A stretch of DNA of 64,000 nucleotides from Pseudomonadales bacterium (GCA_028281885.1 JANQJA010000007.1:89455-153454), one strand, 5' to 3'; positions 8,293-19,102 are shown, counted from the first letter of the stretch. Translations and numbers: made by a program. The notes: generated from the letters alone by a model not told the origin.

Positions 8293-10671
8293 ATGGCTGG
8301 AGAGGTTAAAAAAAATAAGGTAGTGCCGCTGGCAGCGGAAGCCTGTCGATGGCGATGCGATCCGCAAAAACTCGGCTTCAGTTCCACTGAAGAGGTTACG
8401 GCGGACGAGCGAATTCTGGGCCAGGATGAGGCGGTCGAAGCATTGGAATTCGGGCTTCGAAATCGATTCAAAGGTGACAACATATTCGTTCGTGGGCTGT
8501 CCGGCTACGGCAGGATGTCGCTGATTAACGAGACGATCAACCAGATCGCCCCGAATAACCTGGAAGTTCCTGACTACCTGTATGTTCATAACTTCGAGGA
8601 ATCCGATAAGCCAAATCTGATCAGTCTGCCACCGGGACTTGGCAAGGAGTTCCGTAACGCGATGGATGACTTTTCCGATTTCGCGCAATCGGAACTGCCC
8701 GCTTATCTTTCTTCCGATGTTGTTCAATCGAAGCGAAAAGAACTGATCGAAAGCACTCAGCGAAAGCTTCAGGAACTGGGACAACCTCTTGATCAGAGGT
8801 TACGTGATGCCGGTCTTACGCTCGTTCCGATGCAGGTCGGGCACAACGTCGTGCCGATGATCTTGCCGGTCATCAATGGTAATCCTGTTACTTTTGAGGA
8901 AATTCAAAAGCAGCGCTTGGAAGGGAGGCTTTCCGAGGAAGAGTTTCAACATCTTACGCGGAGAATAGGCGGCTTTGAAAAAGAACTGGCTGAGCTTGGT
9001 GAGCAGATTACAGCCGTCCAGATCAAGCAGGAACAAGACCTTCGTCAGCTCTTTGCCGATGAAGCGCGTCACTATGTCGTCAATAGAATAAATGCCGTTA
9101 AAAGTCGATTCGACTTTCCGGAAGTCGAAGAATACCTGGAACAGGTTCTCAATGACCTCATCAATCAGAGGTTGCTAAACGATGCAGGAGATTTTTCCAG
9201 GTTGTATCGGGTAAACCTGGTATCAACCCATGTGGTTGGTGAGCGCCCTCCGGTTGTCAGCGTAACGAATCCGACCCTTCTTAATCTCGTTGGTAGCATC
9301 GATACTGAGTTTGTTTCAGGTGCTGGTTTCTCGAGGACGGACCACCTCATGATCAAACCCGGGGCTCTACTACAGGCCAATGGTGGATTCCTTGTTGTTG
9401 ATGCGCGGGAGATCATCTCTGAACCTGGTGCCTGGTCAATCCTGTTGCGGACCTTGAAAACAGGAATGTTTGAGTTAACTCAGCTCGATCCGTTTGGGGT
9501 TTTGTTTTCACATAGATTGAAGCCGGAACCAATACCGGTTGATATTAAAGTGATTCTTGTAGGGGACCCGGAAACTCACTACATCCTGGACCAATATGAA
9601 CCGCGGTTTGCTACCCAGTTCAAAATCCTGGCTGATTTCAGTGATACTTTTGGCAGAGACGATGAGGGATTCAGGACCTATGCGAACATGTTGGCGCGTC
9701 TCGCAAAGCGTGATGATCTTAATCACTTTCGCAGTGATGCGGTTGCCATGTTGATTGAACATGGTGCGCGAATCTGTGCTCAGAAAAACCGTCTTACCAG
9801 CAAGCTCGGACGTATTGCAGATATCGCTCGGGAAGCCTCGTTCCTTTCCAGGGAAAAAAACCGGACCCTGGTGGAAGCGGATGATGTCGTTTTAAGCATC
9901 AATAAGGGACGTCAGCGTGGCGATCTGCCCTCGCGGCGGTTCCGAAGACTGATTACCGAAGGTAGTGTTCGGATCGAGACCAGTGGATCCAAGATTGGGC
10001 AGATAAACGGGCTTGCAGTAACGTCCGCTGGTCCCCAAATCTACGGATTCCCCATGCGGGTCACAGCGACAGTTGGTCCGGGTAATGCGGGAATGATCAA
10101 CATCGAGCGGGAATCGGAGCTTTCGGGCGCGATTCATACGAAAGGGTTCATGATCCTGAGTGGTCTGTTGCGCCACGTGCTTCGCCTGGATCATCCGATG
10201 GCGTTTTCTGCGTCGATCGCCTTTGAACAAAGTTACGGAGGGATCGACGGCGATTCAGCGTCCGTTGCCGAATTCTGCGCATTGTTGAGTGCACTAACCG
10301 GGTTGCCACTCCGTCAGGACCTGGCTGTAACCAGTGCTGTAGATCAAAAAGGTAATATTTTGCCGGTCGGCTCGGTCACTGAAAAAGTGGAAGGGTTTTT
10401 CGATGTCTGCAACAACCGAGCCTCGGAAGGCTCCACCGGGGTCGTGATACCTTGTGGCAACAGCGAAGAACTGATGTTGCGCATGGATGTGGTCGATGCC
10501 ATCGTTGAAGAACGTTTCAAAGTGTATTGTGTAGAGACGATTCAGCAAGCTGTTGAGCTTTTTACCGGAATGGAGTTTGGCGATCTCGACGACCCGGCCG
10601 AGGGCTCTGTATTGCATATCGCACGAAGTAAAGCCCATGACTTTTGGCTGTCTGCCAGAAAGAAAGATTAG
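8293..10671 (+). CDS. Lon-related ATP-dependent protease (LonH/YcbZ type)
   Basis: This 792-residue protein has the architecture of the Lon-like AAA_32 family: an N-terminal ATPase-like region split by a coiled-coil-rich insert (about residues 130-260), an AAA core with lid, and a C-terminal Lon protease domain. The catalytic dyad is visible as Ser655 in GDSAS and Lys698 in TEKVEG, 43 residues apart as in E. coli Lon. The P-loop near residue 70 reads GLSGYGRMS, with Arg where Walker A has Lys; to my knowledge such degenerate loops occur in this family. It lacks the N-terminal substrate-binding domain of classical LonA. The expected role is cytosolic protein degradation. It is monocistronic, with 182 bases before the next gene. 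Confidence 0.85.
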   Translation: MAGEVKKNKVVPLAAEACRWRCDPQKLGFSSTEEVTADERILGQDEAVEALEFGLRNRFKGDNIFVRGLSGYGRMSLINETINQIAPNNLEVPDYLYVHNFEESDKPNLISLPPGLGKEFRNAMDDFSDFAQSELPAYLSSDVVQSKRKELIESTQRKLQELGQPLDQRLRDAGLTLVPMQVGHNVVPMILPVINGNPVTFEEIQKQRLEGRLSEEEFQHLTRRIGGFEKELAELGEQITAVQIKQEQDLRQLFADEARHYVVNRINAVKSRFDFPEVEEYLEQVLNDLINQRLLNDAGDFSRLYRVNLVSTHVVGERPPVVSVTNPTLLNLVGSIDTEFVSGAGFSRTDHLMIKPGALLQANGGFLVVDAREIISEPGAWSILLRTLKTGMFELTQLDPFGVLFSHRLKPEPIPVDIKVILVGDPETHYILDQYEPRFATQFKILADFSDTFGRDDEGFRTYANMLARLAKRDDLNHFRSDAVAMLIEHGARICAQKNRLTSKLGRIADIAREASFLSREKNRTLVEADDVVLSINKGRQRGDLPSRRFRRLITEGSVRIETSGSKIGQINGLAVTSAGPQIYGFPMRVTATVGPGNAGMINIERESELSGAIHTKGFMILSGLLRHVLRLDHPMAFSASIAFEQSYGGIDGDSASVAEFCALLSALTGLPLRQDLAVTSAVDQKGNILPVGSVTEKVEGFFDVCNNRASEGSTGVVIPCGNSEELMLRMDVVDAIVEERFKVYCVETIQQAVELFTGMEFGDLDDPAEGSVLHIARSKAHDFWLSARKKD

Positions 10672-10853
10672 CGGTCAAATGCTGCTCTCCAAACCGTTTT
10701 GAATCTCTCTCCATAAGTCCGACTTGCCCCTGGAACTGACTGAGATCAATGTAATCGCGGTGCGGACGGTTTATCGTAAAAACTGGCCTTCTTTGCACTT
10801 CTAATAGCCCTTGCGATACTGGGTTATAGGTTGATTTTGTCGATATCTTCCGG

Positions 10854-11591
10854 ATGGACGAGGAGATGGATTTACCCCACGCTGCAGCCCGGCCGACCCT
10901 TCGGGCAGAGAAACTGACGAAGACATACATTACCGGTGAAGTGGAGGTGACGGCCCTACGGGACGTCGATCTGGAACTGTATGCCGGTGAACTGATCGTC
11001 CTGCTGGGTGCTTCCGGTAGCGGGAAGTCCACTCTGTTGAACATACTGGGTGGACTGGATACTCCGACAGCGGGTCGCGTCTACTTTGACGGCCGTGATA
11101 TGACTGCGGTAACCGAATCGGACCTCACCCGATATCGAAGAGACTATGTCGGATTTGTTTTTCAGTTCTACAACCTCATCGCCAGCCTCACGGCGCTGGA
11201 AAATGTCGCCCTGGTCACCGAGATCGCACAAAACCCTATCGATCCCGCGGAGGCGCTGGAAATTGTTGGACTGGGTGATCGATTGCATCACTTCCCGGCG
11301 CAGCTCTCCGGCGGGGAACAGCAACGGGTTGCCATTGCCAGGGCTATTGCGAAGCAACCAGCGATTTTGCTATGCGACGAGCCTACCGGTGCGCTGGACA
11401 GTAAGACAGGTGTGATTGTTCTTGAGGCAATCGAAAGCGTTAATCGAGAACTCGGGACAACAACCGCAATCATCACGCATAACTCTGTGACTGCCGATAT
11501 GGCGGATCGGGTGATTCGGCTTGCAGACGGGCGAATTGCCGACATCAAGCGCAATGCAGAACGAAAATCCGCGAGCATGCTCGCCTGGTAG
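10854..11591 (+). CDS. ABC transporter ATP-binding protein (MacB/LolD type)
   Basis: This 245-residue nucleotide-binding subunit shows all key motifs in order: Walker [10 protein letters not shown] (near residue 52), Q-loop in FVFQFYNL, signature [14 protein letters not shown], Walker [13 protein letters not shown], and the H-loop in IITHN. The QFYNL and PTGALD versions are typical of the LolD/MacB/DevA branch that partners FtsX-like permeases. It is the first gene of a three-gene operon, ending 3 bases before the permease start. It should power a membrane-fusion-protein-dependent exporter or a lipoprotein- or peptide-extracting machine. An earlier in-frame start was not evident. Confidence 0.93.
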   Translation: MDEEMDLPHAAARPTLRAEKLTKTYITGEVEVTALRDVDLELYAGELIVLLGASGSGKSTLLNILGGLDTPTAGRVYFDGRDMTAVTESDLTRYRRDYVGFVFQFYNLIASLTALENVALVTEIAQNPIDPAEALEIVGLGDRLHHFPAQLSGGEQQRVAIARAIAKQPAILLCDEPTGALDSKTGVIVLEAIESVNRELGTTTAIITHNSVTADMADRVIRLADGRIADIKRNAERKSASMLAW

Positions 11592-11594
11592 TCC

Positions 11595-13964
11595 ATGATG
11601 AGGGCGATCGACAAAAAACTGCTACGGGATCTCTGGCGGCTCAAGGGACAGGTTGTTTCGATTGCGTTTGTCGTTGCATCGGGTATCGCGCTTCTGGTGA
11701 TGTCGCTATCAACCCATGATGCGCTGCGAACGTCTGCAAATGCCTACTATGAACGCTATCGCTTTGGCCATGTTTTTGCGGGCGTCAAACGGGCGCCAAC
11801 GCAACTCGAAGAGCGAATCGAGGCGCTGGATGGCGTGCAAAGCGTTCAACTTCGCATCTCCATGCAGGCGATTCTGGATGTGAAAGACTTCCCGGAGCCG
11901 TTGATGGGACGTCTGGTTTCGTTACCGGAAGGTGGGCAACCAAGACTCAACAGACTTTTCCTGCGTAGTGGTCGACTGGTTGAGCCAGGTGCTGTCGATG
12001 AAGTTGTCATCAATGAATCTTTTGCTGAGGCTCATGGCCTTGTAGCGGGCGACACCATCAGTGCAATCATTAACGACAAGAAACGTGAACTACTAATCGT
12101 GGGTATAGCCACGTCACCTGAGTTTATTTATGTCATCAGTCCTTTCGCGCTCATGCCTGACAAGAAACGCTACGGCATCCTGTGGATGGGCCGCAAGGCC
12201 ATGGAAGCAGCTTATGACTACGACAGGGCTTTTAACGATCTGTCGTTGACGGTCATGCGAGGGACTGACACGAGGGCAACGATAAGGGCGTTGGATGAAC
12301 TGCTGGCACCGTATGGCGGCCGCGGTGCTATTGACCGGACAGATCATCTCTCGAGTTGGTTCGTGGAAAACGAATTGAAGCAGAATCAGACGTCGGCACG
12401 AATCATGCCGACGATATTTCTCATCGTTGCTGCCTTTCTTACCAATACGGTTCTCACGCGACTCATCTCAACAGAAAGAAGTGAAATAGGACTGATGAAG
12501 GCGTTTGGCTATAGCAATATTGAGGTGGGGTGGCACTACGCCAAGTTCGTCATCGCCATAACGTCGTTGGGAATTGTTCTTGGCTGGATCCTGGGTGCTT
12601 ATCTTGGGCAATTCGCGACGCAAACCTATGCGAAGAACCTGAACTTTCCCGTGTTGATATATAAACCCGGCCTCTTCGCTTTTGTTGTCGGCGCGCTCGT
12701 CAGCCTGGCGGTTGGCCTGCTCGCCACGGCGAGGGCGGTCAGGGAGGCGGCGCTACTGCCACCTGTTGTGGCCATGCGTCCGCCAGAGCCACCAGTGTTT
12801 CATCGTGCAACCAGCATCTGGAGCCCCATTGGGCTGCTGGATGAGCCGACCCGCATCATTGCAAGACAGATTGGACGTTTCCCGATGAGAGCTGGTGTCA
12901 CCACGTTGGGATTTGCCGGTGCAGTTGCAATGATGGTGTTGTCGTTACAGTTCACCGATGCGGTGGATGAGATTGCAACAACCCACTTTAACGAGTTACA
13001 GCGTGAAGACCTGACGCTCGGTTTCAGCGACCCGAAGTCGACCGTCATTCTCGAGGAGATCGGTAGGCTGCCCGGGGTCCGTTCCGTTGAACCCATGCGC
13101 CTCGTGCCAGCCGACCTTGTGTCCGCCCACCGCGGACATCGAGGTGCACTGCAAGGTGTATCCACTGATGCAAAGCTGATGCAGATATTCGATGTTCGAA
13201 AGGGTGCGGTGGAGATTCCCGCGGAAGGCATCGTACTGACTTCAAAGCTGGCGGAGAAGCTTGACGTCACAGTTGGTGAGGACGTTCTCGTGCAGGTGCT
13301 TGAAGGGGAAAGGCCGGAAGGGAGGGTTAACGTTGTAGCTGTTTATGATTCGTATATCGGCATGTCCGCGTACATGAACATCGATGTGCTGAATGGCTTA
13401 TTGGGAGATCGTGCCGTCACGGACTATATCAGTGTGCTGATTGATGAACGGGTTGAATCCGATCTGCTCACGGTGCTGAAAAACCTTCCTACGGTGTCGA
13501 TGGTTGCTCTGAAGTCCGTTAGCGTGTCGAACTTCCACGACACGGTGGCGGAAACGCTGCTGATTTTTGTCGGATTCTTCAGTGCGTTCTCGTTCGCGCT
13601 GGGGTTTGGCGTGACCTACAATGCACAGCGAATTGCATTGTCAGAACGCGGTCGTGAGCTGGCAACCCTCCGGGTGTTGGGATTCTCGCGACACGATGCG
13701 CTTTACATCCTGCTGGGTGAAACCATGCTGTTGGTCAGTGTCGCCCTGCCATTGGGTTGTGCGCTGGGGTGGTTGATGACAGCGCTGTTCGTGAATTCGA
13801 GCGGATTTCAGACGGAGCTGATGCGTCTGCCGTTGGTAATAGCACCGTCGACGTTTGGGGCCGCCGTGGTCGTTCTGCTTCTCGCTACTGCTTTTTCCGG
13901 TGTGGTGATGAAACGTCGGGTGGATAATCTTGACTTAATTTCCGTACTTAAGACTCGGGAGTAG
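11595..13964 (+). CDS. ABC transporter permease with two FtsX domains
   Basis: This 789-residue inner-membrane protein has an N-terminal membrane segment ([19 protein letters not shown]), a periplasmic MacB-like region, a first FtsX core near residues 270-395, a second periplasmic region, and a second FtsX core in the last 120 residues. It therefore resembles a fusion of two DevC/MacB-type half-permeases, common in this transporter class. The ATPase ends 3 bases upstream and the adaptor begins 5 bases downstream, so the three are surely co-transcribed. The substrate is unknown; relatives export lipids, glycolipids, peptides or macrolides by mechanotransmission. Confidence 0.9.
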   Translation: MMRAIDKKLLRDLWRLKGQVVSIAFVVASGIALLVMSLSTHDALRTSANAYYERYRFGHVFAGVKRAPTQLEERIEALDGVQSVQLRISMQAILDVKDFPEPLMGRLVSLPEGGQPRLNRLFLRSGRLVEPGAVDEVVINESFAEAHGLVAGDTISAIINDKKRELLIVGIATSPEFIYVISPFALMPDKKRYGILWMGRKAMEAAYDYDRAFNDLSLTVMRGTDTRATIRALDELLAPYGGRGAIDRTDHLSSWFVENELKQNQTSARIMPTIFLIVAAFLTNTVLTRLISTERSEIGLMKAFGYSNIEVGWHYAKFVIAITSLGIVLGWILGAYLGQFATQTYAKNLNFPVLIYKPGLFAFVVGALVSLAVGLLATARAVREAALLPPVVAMRPPEPPVFHRATSIWSPIGLLDEPTRIIARQIGRFPMRAGVTTLGFAGAVAMMVLSLQFTDAVDEIATTHFNELQREDLTLGFSDPKSTVILEEIGRLPGVRSVEPMRLVPADLVSAHRGHRGALQGVSTDAKLMQIFDVRKGAVEIPAEGIVLTSKLAEKLDVTVGEDVLVQVLEGERPEGRVNVVAVYDSYIGMSAYMNIDVLNGLLGDRAVTDYISVLIDERVESDLLTVLKNLPTVSMVALKSVSVSNFHDTVAETLLIFVGFFSAFSFALGFGVTYNAQRIALSERGRELATLRVLGFSRHDALYILLGETMLLVSVALPLGCALGWLMTALFVNSSGFQTELMRLPLVIAPSTFGAAVVVLLLATAFSGVVMKRRVDNLDLISVLKTRE

Positions 13965-13969
13965 CGTTT

Positions 13970-15184
13970 ATGACTGCTCATCAGAAACGATTTGTCCTCT
14001 GGGGAATCATCGCGGTTTTCATTGGTGGTGGATTGGCCATCGCGTTCATGCCCCGGTCGCTGCCAGTAGATCTCGTAGCGGCCTCGAGAGGACCGATGTT
14101 GTTGACCATCGGTGATGAAGGTAGTACGCAGGTACTCGATGTGTTCGTCGTCTCGGCGCCCACGACGGGTCTCCTGCGCCGTATCGAAACCGAACCGGGT
14201 GACGCCGTCGTTGCCGGTAAGACAATTGTCGCCGAGGTGGAACCCATAGAATCTGAATTGCTTGACCCGCGCAGCAGGGCCGAGGCAGAAGCGCAGCTGA
14301 GTGCTGCGACCTCTGCCGAGTCCCTGGCGCGTGCAGAGTTGCAGAAGTCAGAGGCGGAACTGGAATTTGCGAACTCCGAACTGGAGCGGGCTCGTGAGTT
14401 GGCCAAGAACGGGACCATTTCTGAACGGGATCTCGAAGCCAGTGAACGCGCCTACAAGACAGCTAGAGCGGCGTTAGGCGTTGCTCAGGCTGCCATGCAG
14501 GTCCGCCAGTATGAACTTGAACGGGCGCAGGCTATGTTGATGACACCGGAACAGATGCAAACGCGGCGGGCGTTGTGCGAGTGTGTTTCAATCACTTCAC
14601 CAGTTGATGGTCAGGTCCTCCGTGTGCTCAGAGAATCCGAGGGCTTTGTCGCCGCCGGTGAAGGTTTGGTGGAGATTGGCGATCCCGAAAGACTGGAGAT
14701 TGTCGTCGATCTTCTTTCTGTTGATGCCATTAGAGTCCGCAAGGGTGACCGGGCATTGATCACCAACTGGGGCGGTGGGCATCAACTGGAGGCGCGGGTC
14801 CGTCGCGTCGATCCCTTCGGATTTACCAAGGTATCTGCGCTTGGCATCGAAGAGCAGCGGGTGAACGTCCTGCTCGATATTGTCAGCCCCGGCGAGGCGT
14901 GGAAGAACCTGGGGCACGGCTACCAGGTCGATGTGAGAATTGTAATTTGGGAAGGCGACAATGTGCTCAAGGTACCATTGACCGCACTGTTCCGTGACGG
15001 TGAAGACTGGGCGGTGTTCGTCAGCGACGATGGCAGGGTGGTCCAGCGTCTTGTGGAATTAGGACATCGTACGGACAAGGAAGGTCAGATTGTCGGTGGA
15101 CTGGAAGAGGGAGACCTGGTGGTTGCTTACCCTGGAGAAGCGATCGAGGAAGGCGATCGTGTCATCGGCCGTGAGTCCGGCTAG
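13970..15184 (+). CDS. HlyD/MacA-type periplasmic adaptor
   Basis: This 404-residue membrane fusion protein has one N-terminal membrane anchor (FVLWGIIAVFIGGGLAIAF) and a biotinyl-lipoyl half (LRRIETEPGDAVVAGKTI). An alpha-helical hairpin at about residues 90-190 is rich in Ala, Glu, Leu and Arg. The second lipoyl half contains SPVDGQVLRV, followed by beta-barrel and membrane-proximal domains. It completes the ATPase-permease-adaptor operon. No outer-membrane channel gene follows, so it would borrow a TolC-like protein coded elsewhere or act without one. The 293 bases after it hold no gene I can support. Confidence 0.9.
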   Translation: MTAHQKRFVLWGIIAVFIGGGLAIAFMPRSLPVDLVAASRGPMLLTIGDEGSTQVLDVFVVSAPTTGLLRRIETEPGDAVVAGKTIVAEVEPIESELLDPRSRAEAEAQLSAATSAESLARAELQKSEAELEFANSELERARELAKNGTISERDLEASERAYKTARAALGVAQAAMQVRQYELERAQAMLMTPEQMQTRRALCECVSITSPVDGQVLRVLRESEGFVAAGEGLVEIGDPERLEIVVDLLSVDAIRVRKGDRALITNWGGGHQLEARVRRVDPFGFTKVSALGIEEQRVNVLLDIVSPGEAWKNLGHGYQVDVRIVIWEGDNVLKVPLTALFRDGEDWAVFVSDDGRVVQRLVELGHRTDKEGQIVGGLEEGDLVVAYPGEAIEEGDRVIGRESG

Positions 15185-15376
15185 TGGACAGTTGTGTACG
15201 CGGAAGTGGAAAAGATCGGCCTGTGAATTGGCGAGAATTCAACACCTGGTTACTTTTCGCGTCCAAGGTGTGGCGGGACCAACAATCTTGACCTTGGGAT
15301 CAGGCTGATACCTTTTACTTTTAGCGAGAGGCGTCCGAATCCCCAGCAGTTTGTCGGCTTGGAATAACTGTTTCTG

Positions 15377-15413
15377 TACTTGGCCGTCAGTGTAGATATG
15401 TGTTTTATTCTTC
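15377..15413 (+). repeat. 37-bp bipartite element, copy 1
   Basis: TACTTGGCCG, ten variable bases, then TATGTGTTTTATTCTTC. A second copy with the same spacing lies at 19103-19139, and each precedes a coding start (by about 65 and 30 bases). It could be a shared promoter or regulatory element, or a decayed repeat. No standard -35/-10 pair fits both copies. Confidence 0.35.
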
Positions 15414-15477
15414 CGATGTGGCGGCCATTGTCAGGGTATTGCAAAGCGAGTGCGGTGCCCTGCAGCGTTAACCGCTG

Positions 15478-18069
15478 ATGAGTCGCACGTTCGCAAACAT
15501 GCTGCGTACGGCAACGTCGCGAGAAGGCGGCTTGCTAGGCCTGATGCGCAAAGCATTACTGATCCTGCGTACAGAAGGGCTGAGCGGCGTAGGCTATCGC
15601 GTCAGGTTCCTTGGTCGTAAACGCTTCACGCCGGAGCCGCCAGCACCTTATCTGTATCGCCCCCTGACCAACCAATCGGAAGTGCTCGGATCGGCCTCGT
15701 CATCGCCGGATTCGATGATCAGCGTGTTGCTGTGTGGTGACAGTGATCCTCACCTGATCGCACTCTCGCTCGCGTCACTTCAATCACAGTGGTATGAATC
15801 GTGGGAGCTTTGCGTAGCGGATGATTTCTTTCAGTCTGTCCCTTCGCCACTACACAGCCGTACGCAGGTACTGAACGGCAAACAGCCCGAAACTGAAGCT
15901 GATCTACTGAATTCGCTGGTGGAGGTCGCGAGGGGCGATCTGCTGATGGTGTTGCCGGTCGGCGTCGAACTGACGGTCGATGCGCTCTACCTGTTTGCGC
16001 AGGCAGCACATGACGGGACCAATTCACTACTTTACAGCGATGACGACCTGCAGGTGGATGGCAGGTACGAACAACCTCGATTTAAGCCCGGGTTCCTGCC
16101 GGACCTGATCTACGCGGCCGACTACACCGGGGAGGTAAAGGTCTACAGGCGATTGCTGCTGGAGCAGCTTTCAGGCTGGCGGCGCGCGGCTGGACCAGGG
16201 CTGCACCTGGATCTGCTGCTGAGGGCCTGGGAAGCCGGCGCTGGAATCGGTCACATTCCAATGGTTGCATGGCATCGGCCTCAGAACCTGCCCAAGGTCG
16301 CTGCTGCGGATCTGGCGCCTGTGTTGCGGGCACATCTGGACAGGATCGAGCCCGGTAGCCGCGTCAGTCTGTCAGGGTCTCACCATCTGACGGTTGCGAA
16401 TATGCCGGTCTCGCCCGAGATAGCAGTGATCATTCCCGGTATCCGGGACGCCGCGACAGTGCGTCGATGCCTGTCTGCAGCGCAACGTCACACCCGGCTT
16501 AAGGCACGTTGGTACCTGATTTGCGAGGCTGAAGATGTCGCCAGCTACCAGGACATCAGCGCTGGGTTTGCCGGCGTTGAACTGGTTGCCATCGAACGGC
16601 TCGCGACCGGCGGTGATGTCAATCACGTGATTGGACATTGCACAGGCGATTACCTTGCCTACCTTGATCCAGCCGTTGAGATCTGCAGTGATGCCTGGCT
16701 TGAGAGACTGGTTGCACACGCCGCCCGGAAATCCAGGGGTGTGATCGGCGGAAAGCTGCTGGATCGACAGGACCGTGTCTGTGATCTTGGCGCGATTGTC
16801 AGCGGGCAGGAGGCGGTCAGGATCCAGCACATTCACCAGGGTCTATGGGCTGATGCATCGGGTGACCTGAATCGGGCCACCGTTACGGCGAACCTGGCCC
16901 TCGTGTCCGCCCGGCTGTTCATGGTTCGGCGTGACCTGTGGCTGGCAAGTGGCGGCCTCGGTAATGGCTTGCTGGAAAATCCGATGTTTTCTCATCGCCT
17001 GGCTCTGCAAGCGAGGGCGCAGGGCTACTGGAACACCTGTGAGCCTGAAGTGATGGGCAGGGACCATGCATTCCGGTACCAGAACTCGCTGGAGCAAACG
17101 AACACGCAACGGGGCGAGTGGTACGAGCTTTCGCTGGCGTTGCCCCGGTTCTTCATTGAACAGGACAATCATTTCAGCAGCAATCAGCTGTTCTTTGACG
17201 GCAGATGTCATCCCGTACCCAAATACACCACCAGGTACCTGGATCATGAAGTCGGTGATTTCGATGCCGGGATCGTCAGCGTGAAACAATGCCGCAATAT
17301 GGTTCGACGTGAGGTCTGCCTTTTCGCGCACTACGCGAGAGACGGGCGTATCGCTGCACATGTATGTCATCTGGTCGCGGCGCTATCCGAACATGTCGAT
17401 ATCGTATTTATATCGGCTACGGAAGATCTCGCTGAGAGTGACATTGCCAGAATTCAGGAGCATGTGGCGTATGTCATCGTCAGAAAGAACCTTGGCTACG
17501 ATTTTGGCAGCTGGAAGGCAGGGATGCAGTTTCTGAAGGAGCAGAATGCTGACTTCGACCATCTGCTGCTTTGCAATGATAGTGTGTTCGGTCCGCTTTA
17601 CCCACTGAGTCACCTCGTGAAGTTCTGCCGTGAGAATGACGCGGATGTGATTGGTGTAACCGAGAGTTTCGAGGGGCCGCGGCACCTGCAGAGTTATTTT
17701 CTCTGGATGAAGTCGTCTGTTGTGACAAGCGAGGCTTTCGGGCGCTTCTGGCAGGGAGTCGGCATCATTGCCAACAAGCAGACACTGGTGCGTGAGTACG
17801 AGGTGGGTTTGTCACAGGTGCTCATCGAAGCGGGATTCTCGCTGGACTGCTACGCAAGCGCCGACAGGATGCGGTACCTGAATCCCGCTCATGCGGCGTG
17901 GCGGCATTTGCTGGAGGACCTGCGATGTCCGTTTATCAAGGTGGAACTGCTCCGTGACAACCCAATGGGCGTGGACATCAGCGGCGTTCGCAGGGCCATT
18001 ACGGAACTAACCGATTACCCCTATCCCCTGATTGCAGAGAGCCTTCGCGAAGGAGGTCAGCGGAAGTGA
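15478..18069 (+). CDS. Large glycosyltransferase with C-terminal rhamnan-synthesis F domain
   Basis: This 863-residue protein appears to have three blocks. Residues 75-290 resemble a family 2 glycosyltransferase, with YSDDD in place of the usual YSDED and the FKPGFLPDL stretch. Residues 310-500 resemble a second GT2-like half (FAGVELVAIERL, LAYLDPAVEI) whose acidic motif looks weakened. Residues 600-860 match the RgpF (rhamnan synthesis F) domain, with VRKNLGYDFGSWKAGM, LLLCNDSVFGPL and YFLWMKSS. Such proteins build rhamnose-containing O-antigen or cell-surface polysaccharide at the cytoplasmic face. No other polysaccharide gene surrounds it, so it is an orphan here. Its 3' end precedes the AlkD-like gene closely. 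Confidence 0.8.
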   Translation: MSRTFANMLRTATSREGGLLGLMRKALLILRTEGLSGVGYRVRFLGRKRFTPEPPAPYLYRPLTNQSEVLGSASSSPDSMISVLLCGDSDPHLIALSLASLQSQWYESWELCVADDFFQSVPSPLHSRTQVLNGKQPETEADLLNSLVEVARGDLLMVLPVGVELTVDALYLFAQAAHDGTNSLLYSDDDLQVDGRYEQPRFKPGFLPDLIYAADYTGEVKVYRRLLLEQLSGWRRAAGPGLHLDLLLRAWEAGAGIGHIPMVAWHRPQNLPKVAAADLAPVLRAHLDRIEPGSRVSLSGSHHLTVANMPVSPEIAVIIPGIRDAATVRRCLSAAQRHTRLKARWYLICEAEDVASYQDISAGFAGVELVAIERLATGGDVNHVIGHCTGDYLAYLDPAVEICSDAWLERLVAHAARKSRGVIGGKLLDRQDRVCDLGAIVSGQEAVRIQHIHQGLWADASGDLNRATVTANLALVSARLFMVRRDLWLASGGLGNGLLENPMFSHRLALQARAQGYWNTCEPEVMGRDHAFRYQNSLEQTNTQRGEWYELSLALPRFFIEQDNHFSSNQLFFDGRCHPVPKYTTRYLDHEVGDFDAGIVSVKQCRNMVRREVCLFAHYARDGRIAAHVCHLVAALSEHVDIVFISATEDLAESDIARIQEHVAYVIVRKNLGYDFGSWKAGMQFLKEQNADFDHLLLCNDSVFGPLYPLSHLVKFCRENDADVIGVTESFEGPRHLQSYFLWMKSSVVTSEAFGRFWQGVGIIANKQTLVREYEVGLSQVLIEAGFSLDCYASADRMRYLNPAHAAWRHLLEDLRCPFIKVELLRDNPMGVDISGVRRAITELTDYPYPLIAESLREGGQRK

Positions 18070-18136
18070 GTGCCTGAATTGGTTTGTGATGGGGAAGTTG
18101 AGCCCGTCGAGTATCGATGGATATGATGACTTCGCC

Positions 18137-18856
18137 ATGTCAGTTGCCACACTACATCGACGGATTCAGTCTCGATTGGAAGAGGAAGGCAGAGACACGC
18201 CCTATGCGGCCGATGCGAATGAGCCAGACCCGCGCTACAAGGGCTACGGCGTACGTGCGCCCGCCCTGCGCCAGCTCATAAAAGACCACCAGCAGGACTT
18301 CGTCGGTCTGCCTACCAGCGACAAGCTCGACCTCGCGACACGGCTCATCGACTCGGGCTACGGCGAACAGAAGTCAGTTGCATTGCACATCCTGGGACTC
18401 CTTCACGACCACTTCACACCAGACCGGTTCGATGAACTGGAACGGTTTACCCGAGGTCTCCATGGCTGGAGCAAGATCGACGAAATCAGCGGTACGCTAT
18501 TGAAGCAACTGCTGGAACGTCATCAAACTGAAGTTCTGGAAATGTTGTCTCGTTGGAACAAGGATGACGACATGTGGCTGAGGAGAGCAAGTGTCGTCGT
18601 CTTCACGCGCAAGGTCGCAGCAAGTGGGGACTACAATGATATTGCCCTGAATCACTGTGAAAATCTCGTGCACGATCCGAACGATATGGTCAGAAAAGGT
18701 GTCGGGTGGTGCCTCAAGGATCTGATGAGGAACGACAAGAAACGCGTGCTCGACTATGTGGTTCAACTCAGGAAGCGGGGCGTCTCCTCCGTGATCACGC
18801 TGTACGCACTGAAGGATATCAAGGGAGCCGAACGAAAGCGGGTACTTGCACTATGA
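18137..18856 (+). CDS. AlkD-like DNA alkylation repair protein (HEAT-like repeats)
   Basis: This predicted 239-residue, all-helical protein resembles the AlkC/AlkD family of HEAT-like DNA glycosylases. Visible family features are YKGYGVRAPALRQLIKDH near residue 35, HGWSKIDEISG (the W..D pair near the catalytic Asp of AlkD), and WLRRASVVVFTRK in the C-terminal repeats. AlkD excises positively charged 3-methyladenine and 7-methylguanine. The start is uncertain: in-frame ATGs also lie at 18089 and 18032, but the earliest overlaps the glycosyltransferase and homology begins around LHRRIQ. None has a strong ribosome-binding site. Confidence 0.8.
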   Translation: MSVATLHRRIQSRLEEEGRDTPYAADANEPDPRYKGYGVRAPALRQLIKDHQQDFVGLPTSDKLDLATRLIDSGYGEQKSVALHILGLLHDHFTPDRFDELERFTRGLHGWSKIDEISGTLLKQLLERHQTEVLEMLSRWNKDDDMWLRRASVVVFTRKVAASGDYNDIALNHCENLVHDPNDMVRKGVGWCLKDLMRNDKKRVLDYVVQLRKRGVSSVITLYALKDIKGAERKRVLAL

Positions 18857-18978
18857 ATCGTTACAAACTTGCTGTGGTGACAGTCACCTTTCTCTGTATC
18901 TGGAGCAATGCCGATGCGCAAGTTGCGCTGTTCATGCGGCTTACCTACACGCATTCAAACGGCAATCGTCGCCATTGA
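18853..18978 (+). CDS. Small putative secreted peptide (41 aa), possibly a gene remnant
   Basis: An ATG overlaps the stop of the AlkD-like gene (ATGA) and opens a 41-codon frame. The first 23 residues (MNRYKLAVVTVTFLCIW, then SNADAQ) look like a Sec signal peptide with an Ala-x-Ala-type cleavage site, leaving only about 18 mature residues. It may be a truncated periplasmic protein gene, a small secreted peptide or chance. The following 190 bases hold only the 19103-19139 repeat. Confidence 0.3.
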   Translation: MNRYKLAVVTVTFLCIWSNADAQVALFMRLTYTHSNGNRRH

Positions 18979-19102
18979 TGTAAGCCGCGAAGATATCAAT
19001 GTCCCCGGGGCTTTCAATACCAGGAAGCCTGTTTGCCGGCCGAGTTCCCCGGTGTTCATTTTATAGCCCATTGTACCGGTGGCGGATTTCAGCAGGCGGA
19101 CC

